Positions 48,501-60,500 of a DNA stretch of 64,000 nucleotides are shown here, one piece after another. A program made the position numbers and the translations under genes. Each line of letters begins with the position of its first letter. Within the stretch, counting starts at the first letter, position 1. The notes under the pieces were generated by a model that worked only from the letters and a program-made list of their open reading frames with translations, was not told where the DNA came from and made no database searches. Source of the stretch: Brugia malayi (Eukaryota > Nematoda > Chromadorea > Rhabditida > Onchocercidae); NCBI RefSeq assembly GCF_000002995.4, contig NW_025062479.1:14628721-14692720 (forward strand). Direction: 5' to 3'.

Positions 48501-51251
48501 TAGCAGCAGGTGGACTGAACTGATAAACGCTCTATTAGCAACACAATCTCATACATAAATGCATATTAGAAATGTTTCACCTTATGTTCAATTGCAGCTT
48601 CTTCTGCAAGGACTACAACACCTCGGAGTCGAGAGGGAACAAATCGACTTAACTTGATCATCTGACAATACGTCCCACCTCGATTCAATATCCTAAACAA
48701 AAATATTCTGCATCACATTCCGAACATTTTATCAATATTTAAACAGCGTCTTAGAAATAATACAAGCAGCATGTAAAAACACTAACTGGTTGCAGGATTC
48801 TTCATACAATACATGTTAAGGTATTGGTGAATGAATGAGTTAAAAACTTACTAACACGCTAACATCTTAACTTACAGGCAAACAAAGATTAATTAATAGA
48901 CGCAATGAGCTTCTTTCAAACAAATTTTGTGTGAGATTGCGCCAATTTAGGAGACGTATTGCAGTAAAGCCTCAGAATAGCTTTCTACGAGCCCGTAACA
49001 ATTTAAAAACCAATACGTGCTAGATAAAACTTCTCCCCTCTTTGTGCATACCTAAAATTTTGGTATGGAAAAGTTTTATATCAAATTTCACTGGGAAAAT
49101 CTTTTTTTTTTCTTCTAACAAAAAAAAAAAAAAAAAAAAAAACATAGAAATGTTTAAAGAGAAAACTGTACCGAAAAACAGGACTCATAACTGATTCATT
49201 ACCAACTGCATCCGGCGATAATGATGAACAAATCCAAATTTGCGATACTGATGTGCCCACAATAGAGCTCAAATTTTACAATCATAAAAACTACTACTCC
49301 TAATTTAGTTAGCGATAATAAGTGCGGTGTTCCGCATTATTACAGCTAACAACTACACTACCGTAAAGTAGAAATAATAAAAAAAAAATTCTTTTAAAAA
49401 TTCTCCGTTTATTGTGATATCACTTCTAATACCAATTCGCACCATTAAATGAAATATTACTTGATCCAATTTTATTTACTAAGTAGCGTTAACTAAAACA
49501 AATTTATGTATTCTACTCTAGTATGGAAAAAAAAGAAGAAATAATTCAATAATAAACATACTTCCGATTAAAAAAATATATATCACCACTAAATATGTAT
49601 GAACTGTTGTACCAGCAGGCACCCACCTCAGGAGGATTATTTAGCACGCGACATAAGTAGTGTATTGACGAACTGTCCTCTGAAAAAAAAAAAAAAACAA
49701 CTTATAAACATTATTTAATTAGTATTATTTGACATTAAAAAAAGATTACTCCTATTTTCTTTTGCTAAACCAGAATAACATAATATGAACATCTGCAGTA
49801 AATGCACATTGTTATTCTACAAAAAATTATATATTTTCTAATTTAAACTTTAGGCTAATCAGTTAATATTTCGATGTTTGGCGTTAGCAGTTAAAAAAAA
49901 AAAAGTTTTACCACAAATTTTCGGGACTCATGAGAAGTGCATGCTACATTCTACAGCATATTTATAAAGAGTCTCGCAATATCAAAATATTTCATACAAT
50001 CTTGCTAATAATTAGTTCATTTGAAGTTAAAATCAAAAAATATCTTCCAATGAATCTTAAGAATTTGAAAGAAATTATCACGAATTTTACTAAAAAAAAG
50101 GAGAGAAAAAGATCACTACAGAAAAAAAAAAAAACAAACCATCGACGGAATAAATTGCAATTTCACCAATTCCACCAAACTTCACACCAGCCACAAGGAG
50201 GCGTTTATTGTCCGCACTGAACTCAGAGCTCAAAGCACGTTCCCATCCAAGCGCATCGTCCATGTATCTTTCATCCAACAAATATACAGGGCTTGTTGCC
50301 GTCCATATCTATAGCAAAATGATAAAGTGAAAAAGTGAAACATTAAACGATTTTAACAAAAATTTTTAATCAATTCAATTAATGAAAGATTAGCTGAAGC
50401 AACTGTTCATATGTTTTATACTTAATGATTTCGAAAGTTATCATGTAAAAGATATTCTAGTCGTTCAATGAACTGCCTTTTCCAATACAGACTCCTTGCT
50501 TCGCATGACTTGCACTGATTTCTTGAAGTAGCACTCCAACTAACTATCAAACGGTTTCATTCAATGATATCGATAATCAGAATCGTTCCATTCATTTGGC
50601 TAGCATGTGATAACTCCTACATACTTCTACAGGGATAGTATCTCCATAAATCGTAAATCTAATTATAATCATTTCCTAATTCTGATGTGAAGTTTTAATT
50701 AAATATTAAAGAAATTGTAAGCAGACAGAAAGGACGCACTTTGAAAGAAGCATCATTAGCTGTTGTACAAAACAGCTGACCGTCATCAGAAAATGCAACA
50801 TGTGACAAACCGTCAGGACAATCTCTTAAGCTTTCCGTTAGAGTTATCGGAGGTTCAAATTTCAATAGCTTGTATTCATCGATCCAACGTTCACAAACCT
50901 GTAAAATGATGAAAAATGCTTTTGAAATTTTAGCATGTCTTCCTTCTACGAGATTCCTCCAGCAAAACTTCCTACAACCGTTTATTTCAAGCATTATGGA
51001 AAACAGCTACTTTTGCTAATCAGTTCTAATTAGTTTAAAGTTTAAAAATTAAGTTTAAAATTTACCTTCCTATAAGTCTGGCTGTTTCGCGTAAAATCTT
51101 TGAAAAATAAATATTTCCATAATGAATCATCTTCTCCCACACGTTTCCAATGATAATTGACGTTACCAAGGCGTGCCAACTCTTTCGCCTCTAAGTAAGA
51201 CATTATCATCAATAACAGTTCGGTTGGCAAATCGTCCCATCCTTCACTCAT
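45516..51251 (-). CDS. FBXW5: F-box/WD40 protein, FBXW5-like
   Basis: Substrate-recognition subunit of SCF/CUL4-type ubiquitin ligases (family knowledge). Twelve exons keep phase and give 554 aa (human 566): 51066-51251, 50740-50898, 50140-50308, 49613-49679, 49172-49267, 48581-48692, 47868-48167, 47305-47357, 46779-46916, 46441-46501, 46008-46123, 45516-45723. The F-box is at residues about 4-45 (WDDLPTELLLMIMSYLEAKE). WD40 repeats follow (LSHVAFSDDGQLFCTTANDA, ALSSEFSADNKRLLVAG). The stretch DHIIDMKAYIMGMTLSLDQK aligns with FBXW5 DHVIDIHGHIIGMGLSPD, and the C-terminus closes with VDGGRIWSREY and GKIKIWRSKK. Exon 7 carries a Cys/His cluster (CSNC...CCPCFCHEND) not present in my memory of the human protein. 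The exon 4 donor (GTACAA) was chosen on phase. Confidence 0.88.
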
Positions 51252-53227
51252 CTAATCACTATAAATATTGCTATGATAAATTGTTTTCGCAATGAATTTT
51301 TGAAAAGATACTAAGTTTCTGTGAAAAAAAACTCCAAACTTTTTTTGTACTACCAAATTTTACTCTTTGTACTGGGATAAAGTTCTAAGCAAGTGTGACT
51401 ATATTATGTCATTTTAACTTCTAAAAATTTTCCAATGTTAAAAAATAGGTTTAAAAAAGCTGAACGAAATAGGCTATGAAGTTTTGCCTCATCACCTATT
51501 TATCTCATCCTTCGTCAATCAACTATCATTTCCTCAATTATCTCATTAACTACTTTTTCAGAAATTTTCCTTATCATAATTAACGGCATAAAAAAGGTAT
51601 ATATAAAAAAATGCTACCACTACTCCAACACACAAATTGTTAAGTTACAGAAATTAACATTAAATTTACAGTATTAACTGTCACAGTTCAATTAGCACAA
51701 CAAAAAAGATATGTTGAAGGCCAATTAAGCAAACTGTGATCCACAAGTGCTGTTACTTTTACCTAATATTCTGATAATTAGAGTTGATAGTGGATTTTAT
51801 GATAGTAATCCATAATCCAAAGATAAAAATAAAAATAAACTAGATCGATATGAAAACAGTATGTAAGCATAATTTAAAACTAAGTTTTTCTAATTTGTAG
51901 AAACTACAAGAAAAAATGAAAAAGAATAAAATTAGAAAAATAAAACTGGCAACAATTGCATAATAAGTTAAAGAGTTTGAAATATCAATCCAATACCTTC
52001 AATTGTTCATGCAAATGCATCTTCAATTATGCATAAACAATTCGTTATAGTTTATATAGAATGCCATGTTAAGAAACTTCAATAATTAGTTAGAACTGAA
52101 AGTTAATAATACTCGAAAACGTGATCGATGTCGACAATTCCATTGACAAATAATATGAGAACTGCCATTATCCATAAGAAAAAGATGAACTAAATATTTC
52201 AAGGACATATCGTTACCGTCAGAAAGTTACAATCACAGCACGCATTATCCAAATCTAAAAATGTTAAGAGTTAATTATCACAAATGGCATGCTTGATTAT
52301 TGTCAACAGGATAACAGGAAGAATCATACTGTTGAGATCATATACTTTCCCTTTCCTCTTTTAACCCAACTTTTGTAAAACCGATAGTTACAATAATCAC
52401 ACCGGACTTTTAGAGATGAAATTAGCTTTTGAAAAGAATTAAAAGAGTTTATGGGGAAGGTGCATACAGTAAGCCTAATAAGGCTTACTGTTGAATAAGA
52501 GTTACATATAATTTCTAAAGTAATTAAATTATTTAGTGATATTTTAGTTCCGGATAACTTGCAAATATCAAATTAGTAAACACCATACGAAATATTAGGA
52601 AAAAAAAAAAGTAAAAGTAGAAATGTTCTGTAGATTTTATACGAAACTTCAAACTTCATTCCTAATCGAAGTAAGCAAGATTCAAGGATACTGAATATAT
52701 TGATTCTTCACATCTTTTTACTTTACTGTTGCAAACCAAGTTCAGTCAGCAACCTTACTAGGTATTTAAGTCATTTGTTCTAAAGAAATGATATTGGAGA
52801 TCAGCCGTGATAGCATATATGATAGTGCAAAAAATCGATTTATCTGCTTTTATTAATCATAACATAACTGAGAAAATAATAATGACAACTGTGACAATAA
52901 AAAAACAGTATTATTCAGTATATTCCAACAAAATTTTCCATAACAAATAGGGGACAACAGCGTGAGAGCTAATCAGGTTTAGTAAAATTTTTAGTAAAAG
53001 TACTCGGAATTACCATTCATTCGCACCGGAACTTTTTTATTCTCTAACCACTTAAGACTTAAAACTATTTTTCCAACTAAAAAATAAAACTTCTAGATTC
53101 AATAATTACAAACAACTTTATAATAATTATTTCTAAATCGAAAGGTTTGCTTAAGACATCTATTTAGTAACAACACAATCTAATCGACGGGTAGTAATAC
53201 GAACATATAATTTTTTTAGCGCATCAA
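51252..53227. other. Intergenic spacer between CTU2 and the FBXW5-like gene
   Basis: About 2 kb of AT-rich sequence with no coding evidence. It contains the CTU2 3' UTR, the FBXW5 upstream region and the hairpin at 52467. Confidence 0.55.
52467..52490. other. Perfect 10-bp hairpin in the CTU2-FBXW5 spacer
   Basis: CAGTAAGCCT, an AATA loop, then AGGCTTACTG. The stem has higher G+C than its surroundings. It lies about 740 bp past the CTU2 stop and 1.2 kb before the FBXW5 start. A transcript-end or RNA-processing structure is possible; the sequence alone does not show it. Confidence 0.6.
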
Positions 53228-56122
53228 TTAGCAATCATACATATGAGGCCTAAGGAGCTGCTCTAACAAAACCTTGTCGCCAACTTGCTCCAGAACTGAA
53301 ATACACGAAAAGCAGTACCTGAAAATATAATACATTAAAACTTGAAAAATGAATCCAACGAATGACATACAGAAAGTCGGTGATGTTTGTAAAAACTACA
53401 ACACTTCCATGTGCACTATACAAAGTGGTTATAATTATGTTATCTTTGAATTAACTATTTATACTAAGATTCTGTTAATCTTATTATTCAAGATGTAAGT
53501 TCTATTCCCCGAAATGAAGACATAAAAAAGCCACAAAATTAAATACTGAAGTACTACTGGAACCAATATCGACAAAACATATTCAAACAAACTTTTCTCC
53601 TTCATCTGCACTGTAAGTTGAGGCACATAAAACACATCGTGCTCTATTTGTGGCTGGAGCCTGCACTTTGTTAGCGATACTTAGTATAGTTGTTACGGTA
53701 CCAGTAAAACCATTCATTACCAAATCGCTTATAAAATCTCTGGAAACTGACTGCAATGACTGCTCATCATCATTAGCTTTTACACGGCTCTTACGTACAT
53801 TCAAAATGTATCGATCACTTCCCTCGAATCTAAATCAATGGCTTATAGCAAATTATTTGCTAACGATAGAAAAATATTTTGAAAGTATGTTTTTGCATAT
53901 CATACATTTAATTTTAAAAATTTCGGAAAAACTCATGAATATGACGTGATTCAATAAGTTTATTAAAATAGTAGATGAGATGGTCAAAATAAAATACTAA
54001 AACACTATTGGTACCAAACTATCCAACACGGTTATCCATAGTTATTATTCTTAAAACTGTTCATTTTAATCTACGAATTGAAGAACTAAACAAACTTCAC
54101 AAAAATTAAGGATATAGAAAATAACAAAAAAAATACCGATTGACAAGTGCAATTTCCTTTTCAGTAATTTCCCGAAGTGGACGTATTAGTGTGACATCAG
54201 CGTGACGCTTATCAACTACGTTAACCTCATGAAAAACAGAAGGGCCTGAAAACTTGCAAAATATATTATAAGCCGATGTTAACAGATAAGAAACCCAATT
54301 CTCATTAAAACTTATAAATCTGCGTTCTAGAGAGTTCCTTGCCTTCTTAAATATATTTTCTTTCCTTTTCTTCAAAATTTTGAAGAAATGTAACAAACCT
54401 CTTGCTAAAGCAAGCGATGAAAGAGTTGTTGTGGCTAGTTCATCGGCAGACATAGACAGCATTACTTTATGAACATCTAACTTCTGTGCTATACGAACAC
54501 ATAACATATTTAAGCACAAGTATTCCATTTCCTCTCTAGTCGACGATGACGAACAGGAAGTCAACAGTTGAGCCCACTGTGATATCTGAAGAATCTTTTA
54601 CTAATAAAAAAAGAAAAATGATACAACAGAAACATTTCAGAAGTCCTACATAATTGAAGGCAGGATGTAAAAACGCCTAGTTGCACGCATTCCAGTAATG
54701 ATGCACCAGAATTAACAGTAAAAGATGCACGAATAATTAATGAAACCCGGATTGTAAAGATACGGAAATTCCTGTGACCTACTGCATCCCAGAAGTCCGA
54801 TGACATTCTTAAAAACTAAAAAAAAATATAAAGCATTCATCCCGAGTTCCTTTCAATATAGTGGATGTGTCATAAGTAAAAATTAAGGTTTAGTGAATAG
54901 CAAATAAAAATAATCGAGAATCAGGAGTTAGTTTACAAAGATTGTCAGAAAAAGAGAAAAATAGAAAAAGAGTACATGATCGATACCACAAATGCTAGAT
55001 GTTTGTGGATCACAAATATTGCTTTCGAAGACTGCAGCAATATGAACATATATCCATGGAGCTTCGATACATTGCTTGATAAGTTCTACTTCCTTCTTGA
55101 TACTACCAATTACTGCTTCATCTGTTTCCTTGAGAAGAACCATTATCTAAACAAATACGACAAATTTGAAAATGAAGATGAAGGAATGATGTAGATTCAA
55201 GAAACTTAGAGATATGGAAACTTCCATGTTTCCATTGAATAATGTGCTGCTGATGAAGTGATGATGTTTCATTAATTTTAATACATGCCTAACAAACTGT
55301 TCATAAACTTCCTAAAAAGATTCTAATGGTAATCTCAAACCATTTCGCTCATTGCGAAAGGAAAAGTTCTTAAACACAAAGCTTCTCAATTGATATATTC
55401 AAAAAATCTGGTAATCCTATCTGTTTGTAAATAAATTATAGTCTGAATTAAGTACATGGAGCACTTACAGTAGGAACAAGTGTAAGTCGTTTATGAGCAT
55501 CAGCACGCAGACCCTGGCTAACAAGAGACAACAAAAATGCACCAGCGTTAGTTCCATCGTAAACTACTAAGGTCTCACGTTGTTCACCATCCTAAAATGC
55601 GGAAAAAAAAGCACACATACCTTGGACATGTTGTTAAATTTATATAAGAAAGAAAAGGTCAACTGCAAATAAGGAATAAAAACCTTTAATGCAAAGTCTA
55701 AAAATGAATCAACAGCGAATAGGCTATGCGCTGGAATTTACAGCACCTTTTAATGGAATTTTTGGCATTGCCGGAAGAACTTATTATTCATTTAATCAAA
55801 ATAACTCTAAATTTAATTATTCAACTGATCGTTGGGACTGCACCAAAGTTCGCTTAAAAATGGACGTCTCAATGAAAATGCTAGAGTTCTCAAAAATATT
55901 ATGGTTACCCAAATTTCAAAAACAACCTCAGGAATATTAATATTTGGGATGTAGTGGAACAGCACTAACTTTATACAGTCGTCGCTTGCCAATAGCAGAG
56001 CTAAACTTATGCTTTACCATCTGAATAAAGCATGACTTGCAGTAAACTGCTTTTTTCGCGTCTGTACTACAAAATGTAGCCATTTGAGGGCATTTCACAC
56101 ATTTTCTCACTTTTGAAGACAT
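53228..56122 (-). CDS. ctu-2: Cytoplasmic tRNA 2-thiolation protein 2 (CTU2/NCS2)
   Basis: Partner of CTU1 in the cytosolic complex that puts the 2-thio group on wobble uridine 34 of tRNA Lys, Glu and Gln. Exons: 55970-56122, 55469-55591, 54976-55146, 54399-54585, 54137-54245, 53593-53829, 53228-53318. They join in phase to 356 aa (human 515). The N-terminal zinc ribbon is CVKC followed by CKSCFIQMVKHKF. ETLVVYDGTNAGAF matches the GEKVLLAWSGG segment. KQCIEAPWIYVHIAAVFES, LARG and RHADVTLIRPLREITEKEIA match CTU2, and C-terminal CVLC...YCFSC is the second Cys pair set. The chosen ATG lies 5 nt after a TTTTCAG acceptor, typical of a nematode trans-spliced start. An exon at 56285-56348 would add 23 in-frame residues instead. 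An open region at 54563-54800 is left out because it does not fit the phases. Confidence 0.85.
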
Positions 56123-56284
56123 TTCACCTGAAAAACAAATCATCCATAACGGATATTGTATTAAATTCTGCAAATCGACACACTTCAGCAGTGATTTTTT
56201 AAATCCCTTCAGTATAACTGAGTTTTGTAGAAGATGTAAAGATAACGCATTATACATATCAAATATTTAGTAACTCATACCAAC

Positions 56285-56348
56285 CAAAAACTCCAAGAAA
56301 TATAGCTTTTTCAGATTTCTTAAATTTTACAATCTTCCTTCGGGACAT
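56285..56348 (-). other. Optional upstream coding exon of CTU2
   Basis: An ATG followed by a basic stretch (SRRKIVKFKKSEK) runs to a GTTGGT donor in phase 1 and joins the 56127 acceptor in frame with the CTU2 exon. It would extend CTU2 by 23 residues. It may equally be untranslated leader or unused if the 56127 site takes a spliced leader. Confidence 0.3.
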
Positions 56349-57588
56349 TCGCTATTCCTTAAAATGCATCACAGATCACAATATTATCACCATGCTTAAT
56401 TCTTTATAGTTAAACTTTATCAATATTACCGTATCTAATCTTCTGCAATTAAACCTTATTAACACGATCATGCTTAATTCTTTACAGCTAGACTTTACCA
56501 ATATCACTTTACCAATTTTCAATTGTACCAAAATCCACACTTGCTCCGAACAAGTAACGAACCAGGTATCATGCTACACATTACTTCTGGAATTGGAATT
56601 ACTTTCGTTTCGCGTTGGCATGGATGCTGATTAATAATTTCAATGTGATTATGTTTGGTTCGTTACTTTCAAAGAGGCGTTAAATGAAATATGTTTAGGT
56701 GGATGCATTATTCCTCAAATGCCAATAATAGAATTTCAGTTTAAAGCAAACTTTTTATTTTAATTGGTATTTTCAGAGATATCAAGCAACATATAATCGG
56801 GGTAAAAGTTATAATTTTTCTTATTTTAGAAATTGAACTTTTTATTAAATGAATAGCTAGCTTATCAGATGATTTCATTTTTGGAAAGATTCTTTATTGT
56901 GACAAAGAAATGGAGTGAATTTATTTGAAATCATGCAAATATGGTCCTGTTCAAAAGCACACAAAATATAGAGCAACGAACAATCATTGTTTACGTGCCA
57001 AAACAAGGATAGATTTGAGCTTTTTCCGGTATTTCAAGAGATTTTTATTCATCTCAAATTAGTAAATGGCTTGATATAAACAATTTTACTAATAGCCCCT
57101 GATGCGATAGATTTTTTTATCAACTGTTTTGTAAAGACTAGAAGTAAAACCGATCAGTGAACTTTTTAGGAACTAGTCAAGTTCCTAAAAAGACTCCGAA
57201 AAATTTTCTTCCCAAACATGAAATAGTCATTGGGAAAAAACTCCTGAAAATAAAACAGTATCGAGCATCAGGTAAGTATAGAAGGAGAGGAGAAATATGC
57301 CAAATGATTTAGTATTTTTTATAGTCAGATTATCAGTAGTGGACGGGTTTAAAATTTGCAGTAAAAGGTTAAAATTTACAAATTAAAAATTTACAAAAGC
57401 CATATTAGAAAAAGCTTAGCTGATGGACGTATCTGATATCAAAAAAATGATAGCAGGAAAGACGAAAGAAATGCTCCAAGAGTATGAATGATATGATACA
57501 CTATCATGCAATCAATAAGTTACACAAAAATAACTTTCAAAACATTACACTTTGATTGCAAAGTATTGATGAAACGTCAACTAAATAA
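56349..57588. other. Intergenic spacer between the TMC gene and CTU2
   Basis: About 1.2 kb, AT-rich, without coding signals. It includes the TMC 3' UTR and the 13-bp hairpin at 57162. Confidence 0.55.
57162..57192. other. Perfect 13-bp hairpin downstream of the TMC gene
   Basis: CTTTTTAGGAACT, a 5-base loop (AGTCA), then AGTTCCTAAAAAG. It lies about 400 bp past the TMC stop, so it may be in the 3' UTR or just beyond it. The stem is too short for a usual microRNA precursor. Confidence 0.7.
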
Positions 57589-60500
57589 TTAATATTGTTG
57601 GTCTTTACGATTATCGACTTCGGTCGGTTTTGAGGAATGAATTGATGATTTTCGATATGACGTCCCGCTATCACTTACGTTAACACTTATTGTCGAATCT
57701 GGCAATATCTCTTGCCTAATTACATAACGGCGTTTTCCAGTGCTAAAATTTAAAAATTAGTTTAAACCTAATTCAATTAATATATAAAAAAATGCAACTA
57801 CGCAAAAAAAAAAGATACTATATTACCTAGTATCGGTATCACTTTCAGAAGGACCACTTTGAGTTTGAAAGCGTCGTGATGGTGAAACTGATATACGAAA
57901 GCGACGTTGATGTTGTTGAGATGTTGAGGAATTGTCCTAAAAGTTATTTTGTTTTATACAGGAGACACTCAACAGGAAATATTTCATAATCAGTTTTACT
58001 TGAAAGTATAACCAGTCAAAAGAGTCCGGAAGATTACTAAATGACATTACGTAATATCGATGAAATAAATGATCATTTAATGCAGTTTATATTAATATAT
58101 GTTAGCATCAAACCCATCCATACATTAGCTTTCAGAAAAAATCTTCGATTAGAACTGTCAACTGCTCGTTCTAATCAATTCTATCGTGAAACTATCTACA
58201 GTTAAGTTTTGAACTTTATTAATCAATAATTCTACAGTTTGTTAATTCATATTTTCTCTTTATGCTCATTTCAATCTTCTAGGAACAGAGTTAGATTCTG
58301 TTTAGCATAATTTGATCTTAGCACAACAAATGCATGACATATTTTTAAATGAAAATACAAAATAAAAACTTCAAAGTCATCGGTTTTCATGGAAGGTGAA
58401 TGAGGTGAAATGCTTTTCGTTAGGTGATCATCGCCAAAATCGATCATTGATTTCTGTTGTTGTTGTGAAAATTCGGAGACTTGTGATTGAGCTTCTTTCA
58501 CTGATGGCCAAGGAACAAATTCATGTTTTATATCTTTGATATTACTTTCCCTGCTCATCAATTTTTGAAATTACTTAAAAAAATTGCTAAGAATATAATA
58601 ATAATAATCTTAATGTTGGTTATCGCATGATATATTTTGATAGTGTTATGTTACTATTGTTGCAGTCTTAACTTGTATATTTTTACAATGGTATAGGTAA
58701 TCTTTAAAATATTCTTCCTGATTTAAATACCAATTAAATTATCTATATTTTAAAACAAATGTTATCTTCAAAAAATCAATTCCCATTCGAATAAAAGAAT
58801 CGAAATTCGGGAATAAATTGGTTACTTTATTGAATTTAATTCAACAATTTGCAAAAATTTCTTACCTTAAACGATTTGTGGAATGAGAAATTTTGGGTTT
58901 TTTGGTTTGTGTATCAACAATCTCTGGTATTTGTGGATTAGCACTGAAAATAGTTTGCTTTGTTATGTTTTCGTCTTTTGAAATCGTTGGCGCAAAATGT
59001 AGCTGTGAGGTGGGAATGTGAATTTCGCTTGGGCTTGGCGATTGATAATGCATTGATGATCCGTATAGTAGTGCTGAGGATGACTGCATTGCTTTATTCA
59101 TTTTAGATTCATGTTGTGATGGCTTATTGAACAATGAACTATCGGCCAACCTAAAGAATTTTTTTTTTTTTTTTCGAGAATAAATAAAAAAACAAAGGTA
59201 AAACATCGACGAAAAAAAAAAAAAAACGTTGAATGATGTTAAGCATTAAATTATTCTAATTCTAATGAGTAAAATGATTACTTCGTTATTCGTGTGATAT
59301 TAGTAAGACAAGATAGAAAAAAAAAATTCTAATTTGTACATAAATTTATTAATATAGATGCAGTACCGCAAAATAATTTAAATTAGCATCAAACCGAAAG
59401 AATATATTAGTAAGCAATATAATACTCAGAAACTTAAGCAAATATGCGGTTAGATTAATAGTGGTAGTATCACCTATAACATTAATAAAAATAAGCGATT
59501 GTTTAAGGAAAAGAATAAAATGTCACAACTTTTTTCTGCCGTTTTTATTCAACCTCAAATCTTATATTTTTTTCGCATATATAATTGTATAATTGTTTTG
59601 ATATTTCACTTTACGAAAAAAAGATTTTTTTTTCATGCTTCATTAAATATAAAAATTTCTATTAAATATTAAAAGTTGTTCAATGATTGATGTTTAAAAG
59701 TAAGACATAAAATCATAAAATAATTTGATAAAAAGCATTATTTTCAAAATTTCTCTTGAATGATAAAATTATACCATTTGCAAATATCATTTAAAAATAA
59801 ATAGATGATTAAATTTTACACTAGCATAGCAATCATCCATAATGTAGCTAATGAAATTTGATTGAATTCTAAATGAATGAAAGAAGAAATCATAATCATA
59901 GTACCAATGCAAATTGCAGAAAGATGACGAATTACTGAATTTGTCGTATGGTGATAGATTTGATAAATGATAGTGACTAAGTGCTGATCGAGAATCACCT
60001 CGTCTAATGGATAATGTTGGAAAAAGTACAGTGATAGGATTAATTACTGTACCAGATGAGTCATTTTTTGGCGAAATAACTAGAGAAACCGTTGAACCAC
60101 GCATTGATTTGGTTAACCGACGCATTAAATTGCTTGAAAAAAGAAAAAAAAGAAGGAGTAAAAAACATAAACAAAAGATTTTTTTTCCACTTTTTTAATA
60201 TGCAAATTAATTATTTAATTAATACTCCATCAAGCATTAAAAGTTGAAGTAATACATAAAATAGATTAAAAAAATAAAATGTGTACAAATAACATGCAAA
60301 CTAATAAGTTTAACGGTTTACTAAAATTACAATTCAGTGTATATCATTTTAAAACAAACAAAAAATATTCTACAAAGTGATAGCATAAAATTTTAGATAG
60401 AGAAATTATTGAAATGATTGGAATAGATCTTACCGTACTTCCTCTGATGTAGCTTCTTCCACTACATCACTCTCAACATTATAGGATTGTACCTCACTTC

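Noticed and set aside
49930..50220. 96-codon plus-strand ORF
   Set aside because: It is largely AT-rich intron plus the antisense of FBXW5 exon 3. Lys-rich low complexity explains the open frame.
55689..55940. 83-codon plus-strand ORF inside the CTU2 locus
   Set aside because: It lies in a CTU2 intron, has no family resemblance, and no supporting exons exist on that strand.
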